64,000 bases of DNA from Demequina sp. TMPB413 (GTDB lineage Bacteria > Actinomycetota > Actinomycetes > Actinomycetales > Demequinaceae). The position numbers and the translations under genes are program-made. Shown piece after piece: positions 32,278 through 42,107 of this stretch. The first letter of the stretch is position 1. Each line of letters opens with the position of its first letter. The stretch spans positions 2,232,001 through 2,296,000 of the forward strand of contig NZ_CP096184.1 of assembly GCF_020447105.2 (NCBI RefSeq). The letters run 5' to 3'. The notes below the pieces were generated by a model, which saw only the letters and a program-made list of their open reading frames with translations, was not told the origin of the DNA and did no database searches.

Positions 32278-33240
32278 ATGCGCGCCATCGTGGTCGACTC
32301 ACAAGAGGGCCCTGGCGTGCTAGCGGTGCGAGAGGTACCACGGCCCCGAGCAAGCAAAGGGGAGGTGGTACTGGACATTGCCTCCGCCGGAGTGAACCGT
32401 GCTGATCTACTCCAGCGACGCGGCCGCTACCCCTCGCCCGCGGGATGGCCTGATTGGCCCGGCCTTGAGTGCGCAGGCGTCGTCACGGAGATCGGCGCGG
32501 GGGTGTCGGGGATTCACGAGGGCGACACCATGTGTGCGCTCGTGGGTGGCGGCGCGTACGCCGACGCGATTGTTGTTCCGGCTGATCTCACGTTGCCGGT
32601 GCCTGCGGGCCTCGACCTCGTCGCGGCTGGCGGATTGATGGAAGCCGCGTGCACGGTGTGGTCGAACTTCGATGCGGCAACCGCGGCGACCGGCGAGACC
32701 CTCGTGGTGCATGGCGGCGCCGGCGGAGTCGGCTCTCTCGCCATCGAGATCGGCAAGGCGATGGGTCTTCGCGTCGTCGCGACCGCTGGAGGGCCAGAGC
32801 GTGCTCGGTGGGCCGAGCAACTGGGCGCCGACGTCGGGGTTGACTATCGCGCCGAGGATTTTGTCGAGGTCGTCCGATCACTCGGCGGGGCTGACGTGAT
32901 TCTCGACGTCGTGGGTGCCGGCTACCTTGAACGGAACCTCGAGGCGCTGGCGGTGGGCGGCAGGCTCGTCGTGATCGGACTCCAGCAAGGCTCGGTCGGG
33001 CGCATCGACCTTGGCTCTCTCATGGCTAAGCGATTGCGGGTGATCGGCACCACCCTGCGGTCGCGGCCCCACAGGGAACGCGCCGAGATCGTGGCCGCCG
33101 TCGGCCGCGACGTGTGGCCGTGGATTCCCGCTCAGGTGGCGCCAAAGGTGCACGCCGCCGTCCCCCTTGAGGAGGCGGAGCGCGCGCACGAGATGATGCT
33201 CAGCGGCGAGGTGGCAGGCAAGGTCGTGCTCGTTCCCTGA
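32278..33240 (+). CDS. NAD(P)H-quinone oxidoreductase, PIG3-type
   Basis: A 320-residue zinc-free MDR enzyme. It starts MRAIVVDSQEGPGVLAVREV. The N-terminal GroES-like part has ASAGVNRADLLQRRGRYPSP, the PIG3 signature region. The Rossmann motif is HGGAGGVGSLAIEIGKAMGL. The end is LEEAERAHEMMLSGEVAGKV. No structural or catalytic zinc Cys set is present. It would reduce quinones or similar carbonyls with NAD(P)H. It is divergent from the conservon. The ATG at 32278 is chosen; a TTG 6 bases upstream would also fit the GGGAAAGGGG leader. Confidence 0.88.
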   Translation: MRAIVVDSQEGPGVLAVREVPRPRASKGEVVLDIASAGVNRADLLQRRGRYPSPAGWPDWPGLECAGVVTEIGAGVSGIHEGDTMCALVGGGAYADAIVVPADLTLPVPAGLDLVAAGGLMEAACTVWSNFDAATAATGETLVVHGGAGGVGSLAIEIGKAMGLRVVATAGGPERARWAEQLGADVGVDYRAEDFVEVVRSLGGADVILDVVGAGYLERNLEALAVGGRLVVIGLQQGSVGRIDLGSLMAKRLRVIGTTLRSRPHRERAEIVAAVGRDVWPWIPAQVAPKVHAAVPLEEAERAHEMMLSGEVAGKVVLVP

Positions 33241-33285
33241 GCAGCGCTGGCTGCCACGTCCAACGAAGCGAGCCCAGTACGAGCG

Positions 33286-34140
33286 CTACATTGCGAGTCG
33301 AGCGGGATCGATCAGCGGTTCAAGAGCCTCAAGTACCCCGTCCTCGTCCACAGGACCTACCTCGCCCTTGGCCGCAGCGATCACGCGCTCAGGGGCGTTT
33401 CCCATGGCGTAGGAATCACGCGCCCACGTCAGCATGTCAATGTCGTTGTTGCCGTCACCGACGGCCACGGTGTGTTCGGGGTGCACGCCAAGTTGCTCCC
33501 GCAGGGCTTCGAGCGCCGACGCCTTCGACACGCCAGGTGGCGTCAGGTCCAGCCACGCCGAGTAACCGACCGCGTACGTCACATCGCTCAAGCCGATCCT
33601 GTGCACGATCTGGTCGAAGTGATCGACGTTCGCGCCCGGCGCCCTGATCACGACTCTCGTCACGTCGTCGTGGCACAACTCATCGAAGGTGACTACACGC
33701 TGCGGACCCACGAGCTCTCCCATCGGGAACTCCTTGGTGACCCTGAAGCCAACGCCAAGATCCTCCACGGCAAAGAACGCGTCTGGCATCTCCTCCTTGA
33801 TGAGCTCGAGCGCCGCACGCGGATTAAAGGTAATCGTCTTAGCGATGTCGTAACCGCCTGGCGAGCGCGGGTTCAGCCGGATGGTGACCGCGCCGTTTGA
33901 ACACACGGCCCAGCCGCGACTGATGCCGAGGCGCTCCGCCACCGGCATCGTCGCAATGATGTTGCGGCCCGTCGCGAGCACCACGTGATTGCGCGACATG
34001 CGCACGCGGCCGACGGCCTCGATCACGCTGTCGGAGATGTCTCCGCCCCAGTGCATGAGGGTGCCGTCAATATCGAGGCCGACGAGCCGCCAGTGATCGG
34101 GAGTGAGGGGCGGGTCGAGGTCTTCAGGAGCGACGGCCAT
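33286..34140 (-). CDS. Cof-type HAD-superfamily phosphatase
   Basis: A 284-residue HAD IIB enzyme. Motif I is VGLDIDGTLMHWGG (residues about 20-33) and motif II is VVLATGR. Motif III lies in the LTPPGVSKASALEAL region, with motif IV GDGNNDIDMLTWA, then AMGNAPERVIAAA. The Cof cap sits between motifs II and III. Such proteins hydrolyse sugar phosphates or flavin-type phosphates. The substrate cannot be inferred from context. It precedes serS end-to-head on the same strand, 77 bases downstream of it. Confidence 0.9.
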   Translation of the reverse strand: MAVAPEDLDPPLTPDHWRLVGLDIDGTLMHWGGDISDSVIEAVGRVRMSRNHVVLATGRNIIATMPVAERLGISRGWAVCSNGAVTIRLNPRSPGGYDIAKTITFNPRAALELIKEEMPDAFFAVEDLGVGFRVTKEFPMGELVGPQRVVTFDELCHDDVTRVVIRAPGANVDHFDQIVHRIGLSDVTYAVGYSAWLDLTPPGVSKASALEALREQLGVHPEHTVAVGDGNNDIDMLTWARDSYAMGNAPERVIAAAKGEVGPVDEDGVLEALEPLIDPARLAM

Positions 34141-34217
34141 GGGTCGACTTTACGACGAGCCGTCGGCTAGGGCTGCCACGTCACGGTGACGGTCTGGTGA
34201 ACACGGCCGTCGCTGGC

Positions 34218-35495
34218 TCAGGTTCGCGCCGGGGGCGTCAGGAGGTCGACGCCGCCGAGATAGGGCCGCAGAATCGGGGGAACATACACGCTTCCGTCGG
34301 CTTGCTGGTGGTTCTCGAGCAGCGCCACGATCCATCGCGTGGTGCCGATGGTGCCGTTGATGGTCGCGACCGCGCTCGTGCCGTCCGCGCCGCGCTCGCG
34401 GATGCCCAGCCTGCGCGCCTGGAACGTGGTGCAGTTGGAGGTCGAGGTGACTTCCATCCACCGTTCTTGGCTCGGGAGCCACGCCTCGCAATCGTATTTG
34501 CGGGCGGCGGAAGACCCGAGGTCTCCTGCGGCAGTGTCGATCAGTCGATACGGGAGTTCGAGGGCCTGGAGCATCGATTCCTGGATGGCAAGGAAGTTCT
34601 CGTGTTCGGCGACGGCATCTTCCGGTCGCGCATACGAGAACATCTCGACCTTGTGGAACTGATGCACCCTGATGATGCCGCGAGTGTCGCGGCCAGCCGA
34701 GCCGGCCTCGCGCCGATAACAAGCAGACCAGCCCGCGTACCGCAGGGGCCCGTCATTCAGGTCAAGAATCTCGTCTGCGTGATAGCCGGCGAGCGCGACT
34801 TCCGACGTCCCCGTCAGGTACAACTCATCCTTCTCAAGGAAGTAGATCTCATCAGCGTGCGCACCCAAGAACCCCGTGCCGCGCATCGTCTCTGGTCGTA
34901 CCAGCGTCGGCGTGATCATCGGCACGAATCCCTGTGCAGTGGCAATGCCCATCGCCGCATTGAGGATGGCGAGCTCAAGTTGCGCGCCAACGCCGGTGAG
35001 AAAGTAGAAACGGGCGCCGGACACCTTGGCGCCTCGCTCCATGTCGATCGCCTTCAGACCCTCGCCCAACGCGAGGTGGTCGCGTACTGGCACGCCCTCC
35101 GCGGCGAAGTCGCGAGGAGTTCCTTCGGTACGCAGCACCGCGAAGTCGTCGGCTCCTCCGGCGGGGACGCCCGGCTCGGGAACGTTGCCAATACTCATCA
35201 AGAGTTCGCGCGCCTGCGCATCGGCGGCGTCGGCGTCGGCTTGTAGCGCTTTGACTCGCTGCGCAAGTTCTTTGGTGCGCACCAACAGGGCTGTCTTCTC
35301 ATCCCCGCTCGCCCCTGCCACCTCGCGACCGAGCGACTTCTGTTCGGCGCGCGCCTGCTCGAACTGCGTCAGCGCTGTGCGGCGGCACTCGTCGGCGGCC
35401 AACACCTCGTCGACCACAGCGGGGCTCTCGCCGCGCATCCGCTGGGACTCGCGTATACGGTCTGGGTCCGAGCGCAACAATGCCAGGTCGATCAT
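34218..35495 (-). CDS. serS: Serine-tRNA ligase
   Basis: A 425-residue class II synthetase. The N-terminal coiled arm spans residues 30-105 ([20 protein letters not shown], then [20 protein letters not shown]) and contacts the long arm of tRNA-Ser. Motif 2 is [20 protein letters not shown]. Motif 3 is in [20 protein letters not shown]. The [10 protein letters not shown] loop, with its TxE region nearby, forms the Ser pocket. Length is standard. The ATG at 35495 starts [20 protein letters not shown]. Two tRNA-Ser genes occur about 10 kb away. Confidence 0.97.
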   Translation of the reverse strand: MIDLALLRSDPDRIRESQRMRGESPAVVDEVLAADECRRTALTQFEQARAEQKSLGREVAGASGDEKTALLVRTKELAQRVKALQADADAADAQARELLMSIGNVPEPGVPAGGADDFAVLRTEGTPRDFAAEGVPVRDHLALGEGLKAIDMERGAKVSGARFYFLTGVGAQLELAILNAAMGIATAQGFVPMITPTLVRPETMRGTGFLGAHADEIYFLEKDELYLTGTSEVALAGYHADEILDLNDGPLRYAGWSACYRREAGSAGRDTRGIIRVHQFHKVEMFSYARPEDAVAEHENFLAIQESMLQALELPYRLIDTAAGDLGSSAARKYDCEAWLPSQERWMEVTSTSNCTTFQARRLGIRERGADGTSAVATINGTIGTTRWIVALLENHQQADGSVYVPPILRPYLGGVDLLTPPART

Positions 35496-35532
35496 GATGG
35501 CGAGTCTACCGGCGGGGACGTAGGCTCAACCC

Positions 35533-36681
35533 ATGACAGATGGGACGATTGCGGTGATCATCGCGGTCTCCGCCTTCGTGATCGGCCTCGCTGGACTCGT
35601 GCTCGCGGTCACCATCACGCGCCGCATCGGCACACGGGATCCGATTGCCATTCCGCCGTTTTGGCGCAAGGTGCTGAGAATCAAGTCGTTACCGGTGGCG
35701 CTCCAAGGCGAGTTCGCCCCGACCAAGCGCGGTACCGACAGGATCGCGTTCATCGCCAACCCCACCAAGTCAGGCGTGGCAGAGGTGCGCGAGCAGGCGA
35801 TGCGCGCGTGCTCGATCCGATACTTGCCGCAGCCTATGTGGCTGTACACCACCGCAGAGGATCCTGGCCGTGCGGCCGCGAGGGAGGCCCTCGACGCCGG
35901 AGCCGACGTGGTGGTGGCCATTGGCGGCGACGGAACGGTGCGTGCGATTGCCGCAGAACTGGCGGGAACGGGCGTCCCTCTCGCGATCATCCCGATGGGC
36001 ACAGGGAACCTGTTCGCCCGCAACCTTGAGCTTCCCCTTGGCGACACCCCCACCCTGCTGCGCATCGCGCTCGAGGGTGAGAACGCGGCGATGGACGTGG
36101 GTTGGCTCGACCTCGACAGGGGGCCTCGCGCTCAAGACGAGCGCCACATCTTCTTGGTCATCGCCGGCGCCGGCCTTGACGCTGAGATGGTTGCAGGCGC
36201 CGACGAGCGACTCAAGCGGCGACTCGGTTGGATCGCCTACTTCTTTGCTGCGCTCAAGCACCTCGGCACGCGTCGCATGACCGCTTCGGTGTCGGTCGAC
36301 GGCTCTGACGAGGTCACCACCCAGATGCGGACCGTCCTGTTCGCCAACGTCGGCAAACTCCCCGGCGGCCTCATGCTCGTTCCCGACGCCTCGGCAGAGG
36401 ACGGCTGGATGGACGTCGCAACTCTTGATGCCCGCGCGGGCATCGTCGGCTGGACCGCCCTGTTCGGCAACGTCGTCGCCCAAGGTGCCGGACTGCGCGT
36501 GCCAGACGTCATGAAGGCTTACGGCACCTCGCGCATCGACCATGCTCGCGGCAAGTCGATCGTGGTGTCGATGAGGCAACTGCACAAGGTCCAGGCCGAC
36601 GGAGAGGGCCTAGGGCTCGCGCGGAGGGTGACCGCCAAGGTCGATCCTGGAGCGCTCATCGTGAGGCGAGCCGTCAGGTAG
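35533..36681 (+). CDS. Diacylglycerol kinase-family lipid kinase, membrane anchored
   Basis: A 382-residue protein. A membrane helix occupies residues 4-28 (IAVIIAVSAFVIGLAGLVLA), followed by a linker. The DAGK catalytic domain has FIANPTKSGVAEVREQAM, the nucleotide loop VVAIGGDGTVRAIAAELAGT and IPMGTGNLFARNLELP. The C-terminal beta-domain ends DGEGLGLARRVTAKVDPGA. It would phosphorylate diacylglycerol or a related lipid at the membrane. It is divergent from serS (37 bases). Confidence 0.9.
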   Translation: MTDGTIAVIIAVSAFVIGLAGLVLAVTITRRIGTRDPIAIPPFWRKVLRIKSLPVALQGEFAPTKRGTDRIAFIANPTKSGVAEVREQAMRACSIRYLPQPMWLYTTAEDPGRAAAREALDAGADVVVAIGGDGTVRAIAAELAGTGVPLAIIPMGTGNLFARNLELPLGDTPTLLRIALEGENAAMDVGWLDLDRGPRAQDERHIFLVIAGAGLDAEMVAGADERLKRRLGWIAYFFAALKHLGTRRMTASVSVDGSDEVTTQMRTVLFANVGKLPGGLMLVPDASAEDGWMDVATLDARAGIVGWTALFGNVVAQGAGLRVPDVMKAYGTSRIDHARGKSIVVSMRQLHKVQADGEGLGLARRVTAKVDPGALIVRRAVR

Positions 36682-36692
36682 GGATGTGCGGG

Positions 36693-37628
36693 CTACTGGC
36701 CCTCGCCGCGCTTCAGCGACTCGACCCACGCGTGCGCATCCCAGAAGTCGTCGTTGCTCGTGCCAGAGGCGAGAGGCGTCACCTCGCCGTGCGCGGCCGG
36801 GTACGAGCCAAGGAAGACGACGTGCGGACACGTGCGCTTGAGGCCGACGAGGGCCTCCGCTAGACGCGCCTCGTGGATGTGGGCCAGAGCATCGATCGAG
36901 AACGAGTACTCGCCCGGGCGGTCGCCGCGTGGGCGCGACTCGATGCGCGACAGATTGACGCCTCTCGCGGCGAACTGTTCCAGCATCTCGAGCAGGGCTC
37001 CGGAGCGGTCCGTCGGCAAGTGGACCACCAGGGTGGTCTTGTCGGCTCCGGTTGCTGGCGGGGCAGGTTGAGGCCGGCCCACCTTCACGAATCGGGTGGC
37101 CGCTGAGGAGTTGTCCGCCACCCCGTCCGTCACCAGGTGGAGGCCAAGACGTTCCGCCGTCCCAGGAGGCGCGAGCGCCGAGTCAAAGTCGGCCGTGCCG
37201 TCGGCAAGCGCTACGGCCGCCGCCGTGTTTGACGTCGTCGAGACCTGAATGACGTCCGGGAGGTGAGACGCGAGCCACCGGCGGCATTGGGCCAAGCCGT
37301 GCGAGTGCGCCGCCACGCGAGTGATGGCATCAAGTGGCATCGGTGAAGCGGCGACCAACTCGAAAGCGACGGGGAGGATGACCTCCTGGAGGATGATGAG
37401 CGGCTCGCCTTGGGCAAGAGTGTCGAGCGTTGCCGTCACGCCGCCCTCGACCGTGTTCTCGATCGCCACCACAGCGAAGTCGGCTTCCCCTTGGCGTACC
37501 GCGGCGAGTGCGCTCGGGACGTCGATCACTGGCATCGGTTCCGCGTCTGCGCCCGCGGTCATCGCACGCATGGCCGCGTCGGTGAAGGTGCCTTCTGGAC
37601 CAAGGTATGCGTATCGCGGCGCGCTCAC
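36693..37628 (-). CDS. pheA: Prephenate dehydratase
   Basis: A 311-residue enzyme that makes phenylpyruvate. The opening is RYAYLGPEGTFTDAAMRAM. The catalytic region has VSTTSNTAAAVALADG and NSSAATRFVKVG (TRF motif). The C-terminal ACT domain has GALLEMLEQFAARGVNLSRI followed by ESRPRG (ESRP phenylalanine-binding motif), which gives feedback inhibition. Residues about 285-311 are a short extension. It overlaps the glycosyltransferase gene by 4 bases (ATGA), so the two are co-translated. Confidence 0.95.
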   Translation of the reverse strand: MSAPRYAYLGPEGTFTDAAMRAMTAGADAEPMPVIDVPSALAAVRQGEADFAVVAIENTVEGGVTATLDTLAQGEPLIILQEVILPVAFELVAASPMPLDAITRVAAHSHGLAQCRRWLASHLPDVIQVSTTSNTAAAVALADGTADFDSALAPPGTAERLGLHLVTDGVADNSSAATRFVKVGRPQPAPPATGADKTTLVVHLPTDRSGALLEMLEQFAARGVNLSRIESRPRGDRPGEYSFSIDALAHIHEARLAEALVGLKRTCPHVVFLGSYPAAHGEVTPLASGTSNDDFWDAHAWVESLKRGEGQ

Positions 37629-38524
37629 TCGACGGGCTCCTGCACCTGTGCGTCGCGAAGGTTCGCGTCGCGGCTAGCGATGTGGAATGCGTCTTCGACT
37701 GCGTGCTGGGTTGATCGCAGCGACAAGCGAATGCGGCGCGAGCTGATGGCCATCATGACGTCACGGTACTGGCCAGCGCGCGCCAACGGCTTCACGACCG
37801 ACTTCTTCGCTGCGCGATGACGCATCTCGCATTCCACTTCGGTGACGGTGAGCCCTGCGTCGATCACGTCGAGAGTGAGTCCCGTCTCCAGGCCTGCACC
37901 ATGGGACAGCGGCAGAGCAAACTCGAGTGCCTCCCGAGTCAGACAACGCACGCGACTGAGCGGCTGAATGGGACTCCAACCCGACAGCGACGCGATCGCC
38001 TTTCTTGCGGCGCCTGCAGTCGCGCCTGTCGACCTGGCTCCACCGTCGGTCAGGCCGATCGCCAAGTCGGCCACATTCTCCAGCACGGCCTCGACCAAAG
38101 GTGCGGCACCTATCGCCGCATTGCCAAGGCCCGGCTCCATCAAGAGCACCGCACGCGGCGTCCTGCCCTCTTCGTCGCGCATCCCGATCACGGCGGCACC
38201 GGTCTCGATCGACGCCGAGCGCCCGCGCCGGTGCGAGTGGCGCACCACCACTGCGCCCGCCTTGCGAGCGAGTTGCTGAGTGTTGTCTGCCGATCCGTCG
38301 TCAACAACGAGGACCAAATCGACCCCTGGGATGGCGCGGGAGGCGCGCACCGTCGCCGCGATGCGCCTCGCCTGATTGTGGGCGACGATCAGGACTGCGG
38401 CCGTGGACTGCGAGGGGGCATCTGACGCCCGGTTCTTGGCCGCCGTCCGACCAGCGCGTGCGGGTGACCGGCGCGCCGCACCAGGCGCCTTGGGGGGCTC
38501 GGATCGTGGTTTCGCCACGCTCAT
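37625..38524 (-). CDS. Family 2 glycosyltransferase
   Basis: A 299-residue protein. A basic disordered start of ~40 residues is followed by VLIVAHNQARRIAATVRASR and LVLVVDDGSADNTQQLARKA (nucleotide-sugar site with DDGSxD). The usual DxD is not obvious; VLLMEPGLGNAAIG takes its place, and the acceptor region has GLETGLTLDVI. It resembles GpgS-like actinobacterial GT2 proteins only loosely. It is upstream of pheA in one operon and divergent from pgm. The substrate is unknown. Confidence 0.75.
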   Translation of the reverse strand: MSVAKPRSEPPKAPGAARRSPARAGRTAAKNRASDAPSQSTAAVLIVAHNQARRIAATVRASRAIPGVDLVLVVDDGSADNTQQLARKAGAVVVRHSHRRGRSASIETGAAVIGMRDEEGRTPRAVLLMEPGLGNAAIGAAPLVEAVLENVADLAIGLTDGGARSTGATAGAARKAIASLSGWSPIQPLSRVRCLTREALEFALPLSHGAGLETGLTLDVIDAGLTVTEVECEMRHRAAKKSVVKPLARAGQYRDVMMAISSRRIRLSLRSTQHAVEDAFHIASRDANLRDAQVQEPVE

Positions 38525-38632
38525 AGCCTAGCCAGTTTTGTGGCAGTAGATGAACCCCTCTTTACCCATACATGGGAGGACCGTGACCCGCTAGGGCCTG
38601 CGCCAACGCCGTCGAGATGCGAGACTTGGGCC

Positions 38633-40309
38633 ATGCACGAACGCGCAGGCACAGTTGCCCTCCCGGAAGACCTCATCGACGTCGACGCCCTGCTAGGCGC
38701 GTACTACGACCTGGTTCCCGATCCACGCATCGCCGACCAACAGGTGGTGTTCGGAACGTCGGGCCACCGCGGTTCCTCTCTCGATACCGCCTTCAACGAG
38801 GCCCACATCGTGGCGACCACGGCGGCGATCGTGGAGTACCGGCGCAATCGGGGCACCGATGGCCCCCTGTTCATCGGCAAGGACACCCACGCGCTCTCCG
38901 GCCCTGCTCAAGAGACGGCGGTCGAAGTGTTGGCCGCCGCAGGAGTCGAGGTCAGGATCGATGCACGCGACGGCTTCACGCCCACGCCGGCCGTGTCTCT
39001 CGCCATCCTGGTCGCGAACGGCGCGGTCGACGACGGCGGCCTGCGGACCTCTGGAAGCGGCCTTGCCGACGGCATCGTCATCACTCCCTCCCACAACCCG
39101 CCACGCGACGGTGGGTTCAAGTACAACCCGCCGCACGGCGGTCCCGCGGACTCCGATGCGACCAGTTGGATCGCGGCGCGCGCGAACGAACTTCTCGCCG
39201 GCGAGTGGCGTCAGGTGCCGCGATTCCAGTACGCCAAGGCAGTGGCCGCTGACAGCACGCGGGGCTTCGACTTCCTCGACCTCTACCTCACGCACTTGCC
39301 CTCCGTGATTGATCTCGAAGCCATCCGGCAGGCCGACGTGCGCATCGGTGCTGACCCCTTGGGCGGCGCGGCCGTCGACTACTGGGGCGCCATCGGCGAA
39401 GAGTTCAAGCTCAACCTCACGGTGGTCAACCCCAAGGTCGACCCTGCCTGGGCTTTCATGACTCTTGACTGGGACGGCAAGATCCGCATGGACTGCTCGT
39501 CCGCCCATGCGATGGCAACCCTGCGTGACCTCATGTCTGCCTCGGATGCGCCGTATGACATCGCGACCGGCAACGATGCCGACTCCGATCGCCACGGCAT
39601 CGTCACCCGCGACGGCGGCCTCATGAACCCCAACCACTACCTCGCCGCGTCGATCGCGTACCTGTATGGAGGAGCACGGCCGGAATGGCGGGCCGATGCC
39701 AAAATCGGCAAGACCCTTGTCTCGTCGAGCCTCATTGACAGGGTCGGGGCAGACATCGGCCGCACCGTCGTTGAGGTTCCCGTCGGCTTCAAGTGGTTCG
39801 TGCCGGGCTTGCTCAATGGCGAGGTCGCCTTCGGGGGCGAGGAGTCAGCAGGAGCAAGCTTCTTGCGCCGCGACGGTCGCGTGTGGACCACCGATAAGGA
39901 CGGTCTCATCATGTGCCTGTTGGCATCGGAGATCACCGCAACCACGGGATCGTCTCCCTCGACGCTGCACCGCTCGCTCACGCACAAGCTGGGTGAGTCT
40001 TGGTATGCGCGCGTCGATGCGGCCGCCACCAAGGACCAGAAGGCTGCTCTCGGCAAGCTCAGCCCCCAACAGGTCTCGGCGAGCACTCTCGCTGGTCAGG
40101 ACATCACGGCCAAGCTCACTGAGGCGCCAGGCAACGGCGCCAAGATCGGTGGACTCAAGGTGACCACCGACGATGCGTGGTTCGCTGCACGCCCGTCAGG
40201 CACGGAAGACGTCTACAAGATCTACGCGGAGTCGTTTGTATCTGAGTCCCACCTGGGCGAGGTCCAGCAAGCGGCGCGGGAACTGGTGTCGGAGGCGCTG
40301 GAGGGCTAG
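38633..40309 (+). CDS. pgm: Phosphoglucomutase (alpha-D-glucose phosphate-specific)
   Basis: A 558-residue enzyme interconverting glucose 1- and 6-phosphate. It has VFGTSGHRGSSLDTAFNEAH, the catalytic Ser loop IVITPSHNPPRDGGFKYNPP, the Mg loop GNDADSDRHGIV, the sugar loop FGGEESAGASFLRR and the phosphate loop ARPSGTEDVYKIYAE. Length and motifs match the E. coli Pgm type. I take the ATG at 38633 (MHERAGTVALPEDLIDVDAL); the frame upstream is not conserved-looking. Confidence 0.96.
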   Translation: MHERAGTVALPEDLIDVDALLGAYYDLVPDPRIADQQVVFGTSGHRGSSLDTAFNEAHIVATTAAIVEYRRNRGTDGPLFIGKDTHALSGPAQETAVEVLAAAGVEVRIDARDGFTPTPAVSLAILVANGAVDDGGLRTSGSGLADGIVITPSHNPPRDGGFKYNPPHGGPADSDATSWIAARANELLAGEWRQVPRFQYAKAVAADSTRGFDFLDLYLTHLPSVIDLEAIRQADVRIGADPLGGAAVDYWGAIGEEFKLNLTVVNPKVDPAWAFMTLDWDGKIRMDCSSAHAMATLRDLMSASDAPYDIATGNDADSDRHGIVTRDGGLMNPNHYLAASIAYLYGGARPEWRADAKIGKTLVSSSLIDRVGADIGRTVVEVPVGFKWFVPGLLNGEVAFGGEESAGASFLRRDGRVWTTDKDGLIMCLLASEITATTGSSPSTLHRSLTHKLGESWYARVDAAATKDQKAALGKLSPQQVSASTLAGQDITAKLTEAPGNGAKIGGLKVTTDDAWFAARPSGTEDVYKIYAESFVSESHLGEVQQAARELVSEALEG

Positions 40310-40419
40310 GAGCTCCGGCCCCGTCATTTCGGTACCACACGCGCGTAGCGTCGTCCGGTGGCACCGCTATGGTGTGTGCCAGACGGGACGATCTGCGTCC
40401 CCGTGAAGAGGGTGCGATC

Positions 40420-41334
40420 ATGCCGAAGACCACCACAATGCTCGCAGGCACCCGGCGCCAGGTGGCCGCCGCGACCATGAGCGCCATCGCGATGCTCGTC
40501 CTCAGCGGTTGCTACACCATGAAGACCGAGAACATCTATCACGTCGATGGCACCATGGATGCGACCATCCTGATTGCCATGGACGAGAGTCTCATCGAAG
40601 ACCAGGTGGGCGATGTGGAGGACCCTGCGGCGGCCTTCACTGACCAGATGCTGAACGATCCCAGCATGACCGAACTCACGCAAGAGTTGGGCGACAAGGT
40701 CAATGTGAACCCTTACGCAGAGGAAGGTCAGGTCGGCATCGTGATGACGATGACCGGCGTGACCCCTGAGGAAGTCGCCAAAGCCAACGCCACGCAGAAC
40801 GCACCCGCAGGCGAATCGACGCTGAGTGTCGAGGACGGCACGATCACCTTGCACTATGTCTCGGACCCTGAACTCATGACCGGCTACGACGAGTCGATCG
40901 CGTCCTTGGAATCCATGGGAATGGACGTCAACGCGCTGGCCGCCGTGGTCGACCTGGAAGCGCGCCACACGTTCCCCGGCCCCGTCCAGTCGACGACGAT
41001 CGGCGAGATCGATCCCGAGAACCCGAACTCCGTCATCATCACTGACCTCACGGAGATCAACAGCTCGCTCGACTACACGATTGTGGCGTCCACCGGATCC
41101 GACAGCGGCTTCTCATGGCAGTGGTTTCTCATCATCGCGCTGATCACCTTGGCGGTCATCGGCGCCACGGTGGCGTTGCTCGTCACCCGCTCGCGTCGGG
41201 CTCGTTCCGACACGTGGGTAGGAAACCAGTCCGGAGTCGTTCACGACGGCTCAGTCGACCCCGCAGCCGCGCCAATCGCCGGCGGCGCGTTCTTGCCGGA
41301 CGGCTCCACCGGCGACGTGCCGCGGCAGCAGTAG
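40420..41334 (+). CDS. LppM-like lipoprotein 1
   Basis: A 304-residue secreted lipoprotein. The basic n-region is followed by SAIAMLVLSGC, with the lipobox Cys near residue 31. The LppM-type beta domain opens YTMKTENIYHVDGTMDATIL and contains FPGPVQSTTIGEIDPENPNS. A C-terminal membrane helix (WQWFLIIALITLAVIGATVA) and a short cytoplasmic tail follow. It is the first of four tandem paralogues with the same plan. LppM in Mycobacterium tuberculosis is a surface lipoprotein affecting phagocytosis; the role here is unknown. Confidence 0.82.
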   Translation: MPKTTTMLAGTRRQVAAATMSAIAMLVLSGCYTMKTENIYHVDGTMDATILIAMDESLIEDQVGDVEDPAAAFTDQMLNDPSMTELTQELGDKVNVNPYAEEGQVGIVMTMTGVTPEEVAKANATQNAPAGESTLSVEDGTITLHYVSDPELMTGYDESIASLESMGMDVNALAAVVDLEARHTFPGPVQSTTIGEIDPENPNSVIITDLTEINSSLDYTIVASTGSDSGFSWQWFLIIALITLAVIGATVALLVTRSRRARSDTWVGNQSGVVHDGSVDPAAAPIAGGAFLPDGSTGDVPRQQ

Positions 41335-41405
41335 CGCCTACGCCTCGCGCGGCTCCGGGCCGTGTCGCTCCGGGCGTCACGCCGTCTCCGTGTCACGCTC
41401 GACCT

Positions 41406-42074
41406 ATGCATCGTTGGCGACTTGCCCTGCTCGCTGCTGTGGGCGCGCTCGTCCTGAGCGGCTGCCTGCGATTCTCAGCCGACCTCACCGTCGAACCGGA
41501 TGACACGGTCTCCGGACAGTACGTGGTCGCCGTGAAGAAGGGCACTGCCGAGAACTACGGCATGTCGGATGCCGAGATGGCCAAGGAGTTGTGGGCCGAC
41601 TACCCGAGGGCCGAGACGCTCAAGGACGCGACGTTTGCCGACTACAGCGCCGACGGCTTCGTGGGGATCAAGGTGACTTTTGCCGACGCTCCGCTCGCCG
41701 ACTTTGCCCCCACCGCCTCGGATTGGGGTATCGCCCGCGTCGGCGACGATTTTGTGGTCTCGGGGCCTTCGAACGCCGTGACTCAAGCGGCTCAAAGCGA
41801 ACTGCCAGAAGGAAACGTACTGAGCGACCTGGCCGATGCCGAATTCACGGTAGGAATCACGTTCCCCGGAGATGTGATCGAGCACAACGGCAGCGCGGCC
41901 AATCGGACTGTCACGTGGAACCTGAACGACGCCCCGCCGGAACTCTCGGCGCGCGGCAGCGCCATCCCAAAACCCGACCGGGCCACCCCGCTCGCCTGGT
42001 TCGCGGTGGCGGTGCTGCTGGTAGGAGCGGTGGCATACGGTTCGGCCGGGCGGATCGCGCGCCGAAATACCTAG
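41406..42074 (+). CDS. LppM-like lipoprotein 2
   Basis: A 222-residue protein. The signal LLAAVGALVLSGC has its lipobox Cys near residue 20, then LRFSADLTVEPDDTVSGQYV, a clear LppM opening. The middle has FVGIKVTFADAPLADFAPTA and a late strand TFPGDVIEHNGSAANRTVTW. It ends with a membrane helix (PLAWFAVAVLLVGAVAYG) and the tail GRIARRNT. It is the shortest of the four and has no extended tail. It follows lipoprotein 1 by 71 bases. Confidence 0.85.
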   Translation: MHRWRLALLAAVGALVLSGCLRFSADLTVEPDDTVSGQYVVAVKKGTAENYGMSDAEMAKELWADYPRAETLKDATFADYSADGFVGIKVTFADAPLADFAPTASDWGIARVGDDFVVSGPSNAVTQAAQSELPEGNVLSDLADAEFTVGITFPGDVIEHNGSAANRTVTWNLNDAPPELSARGSAIPKPDRATPLAWFAVAVLLVGAVAYGSAGRIARRNT

Positions 42075-42107
42075 CCGGTTCCCCGTGACTATGGCAGGGT
42101 GATGCAC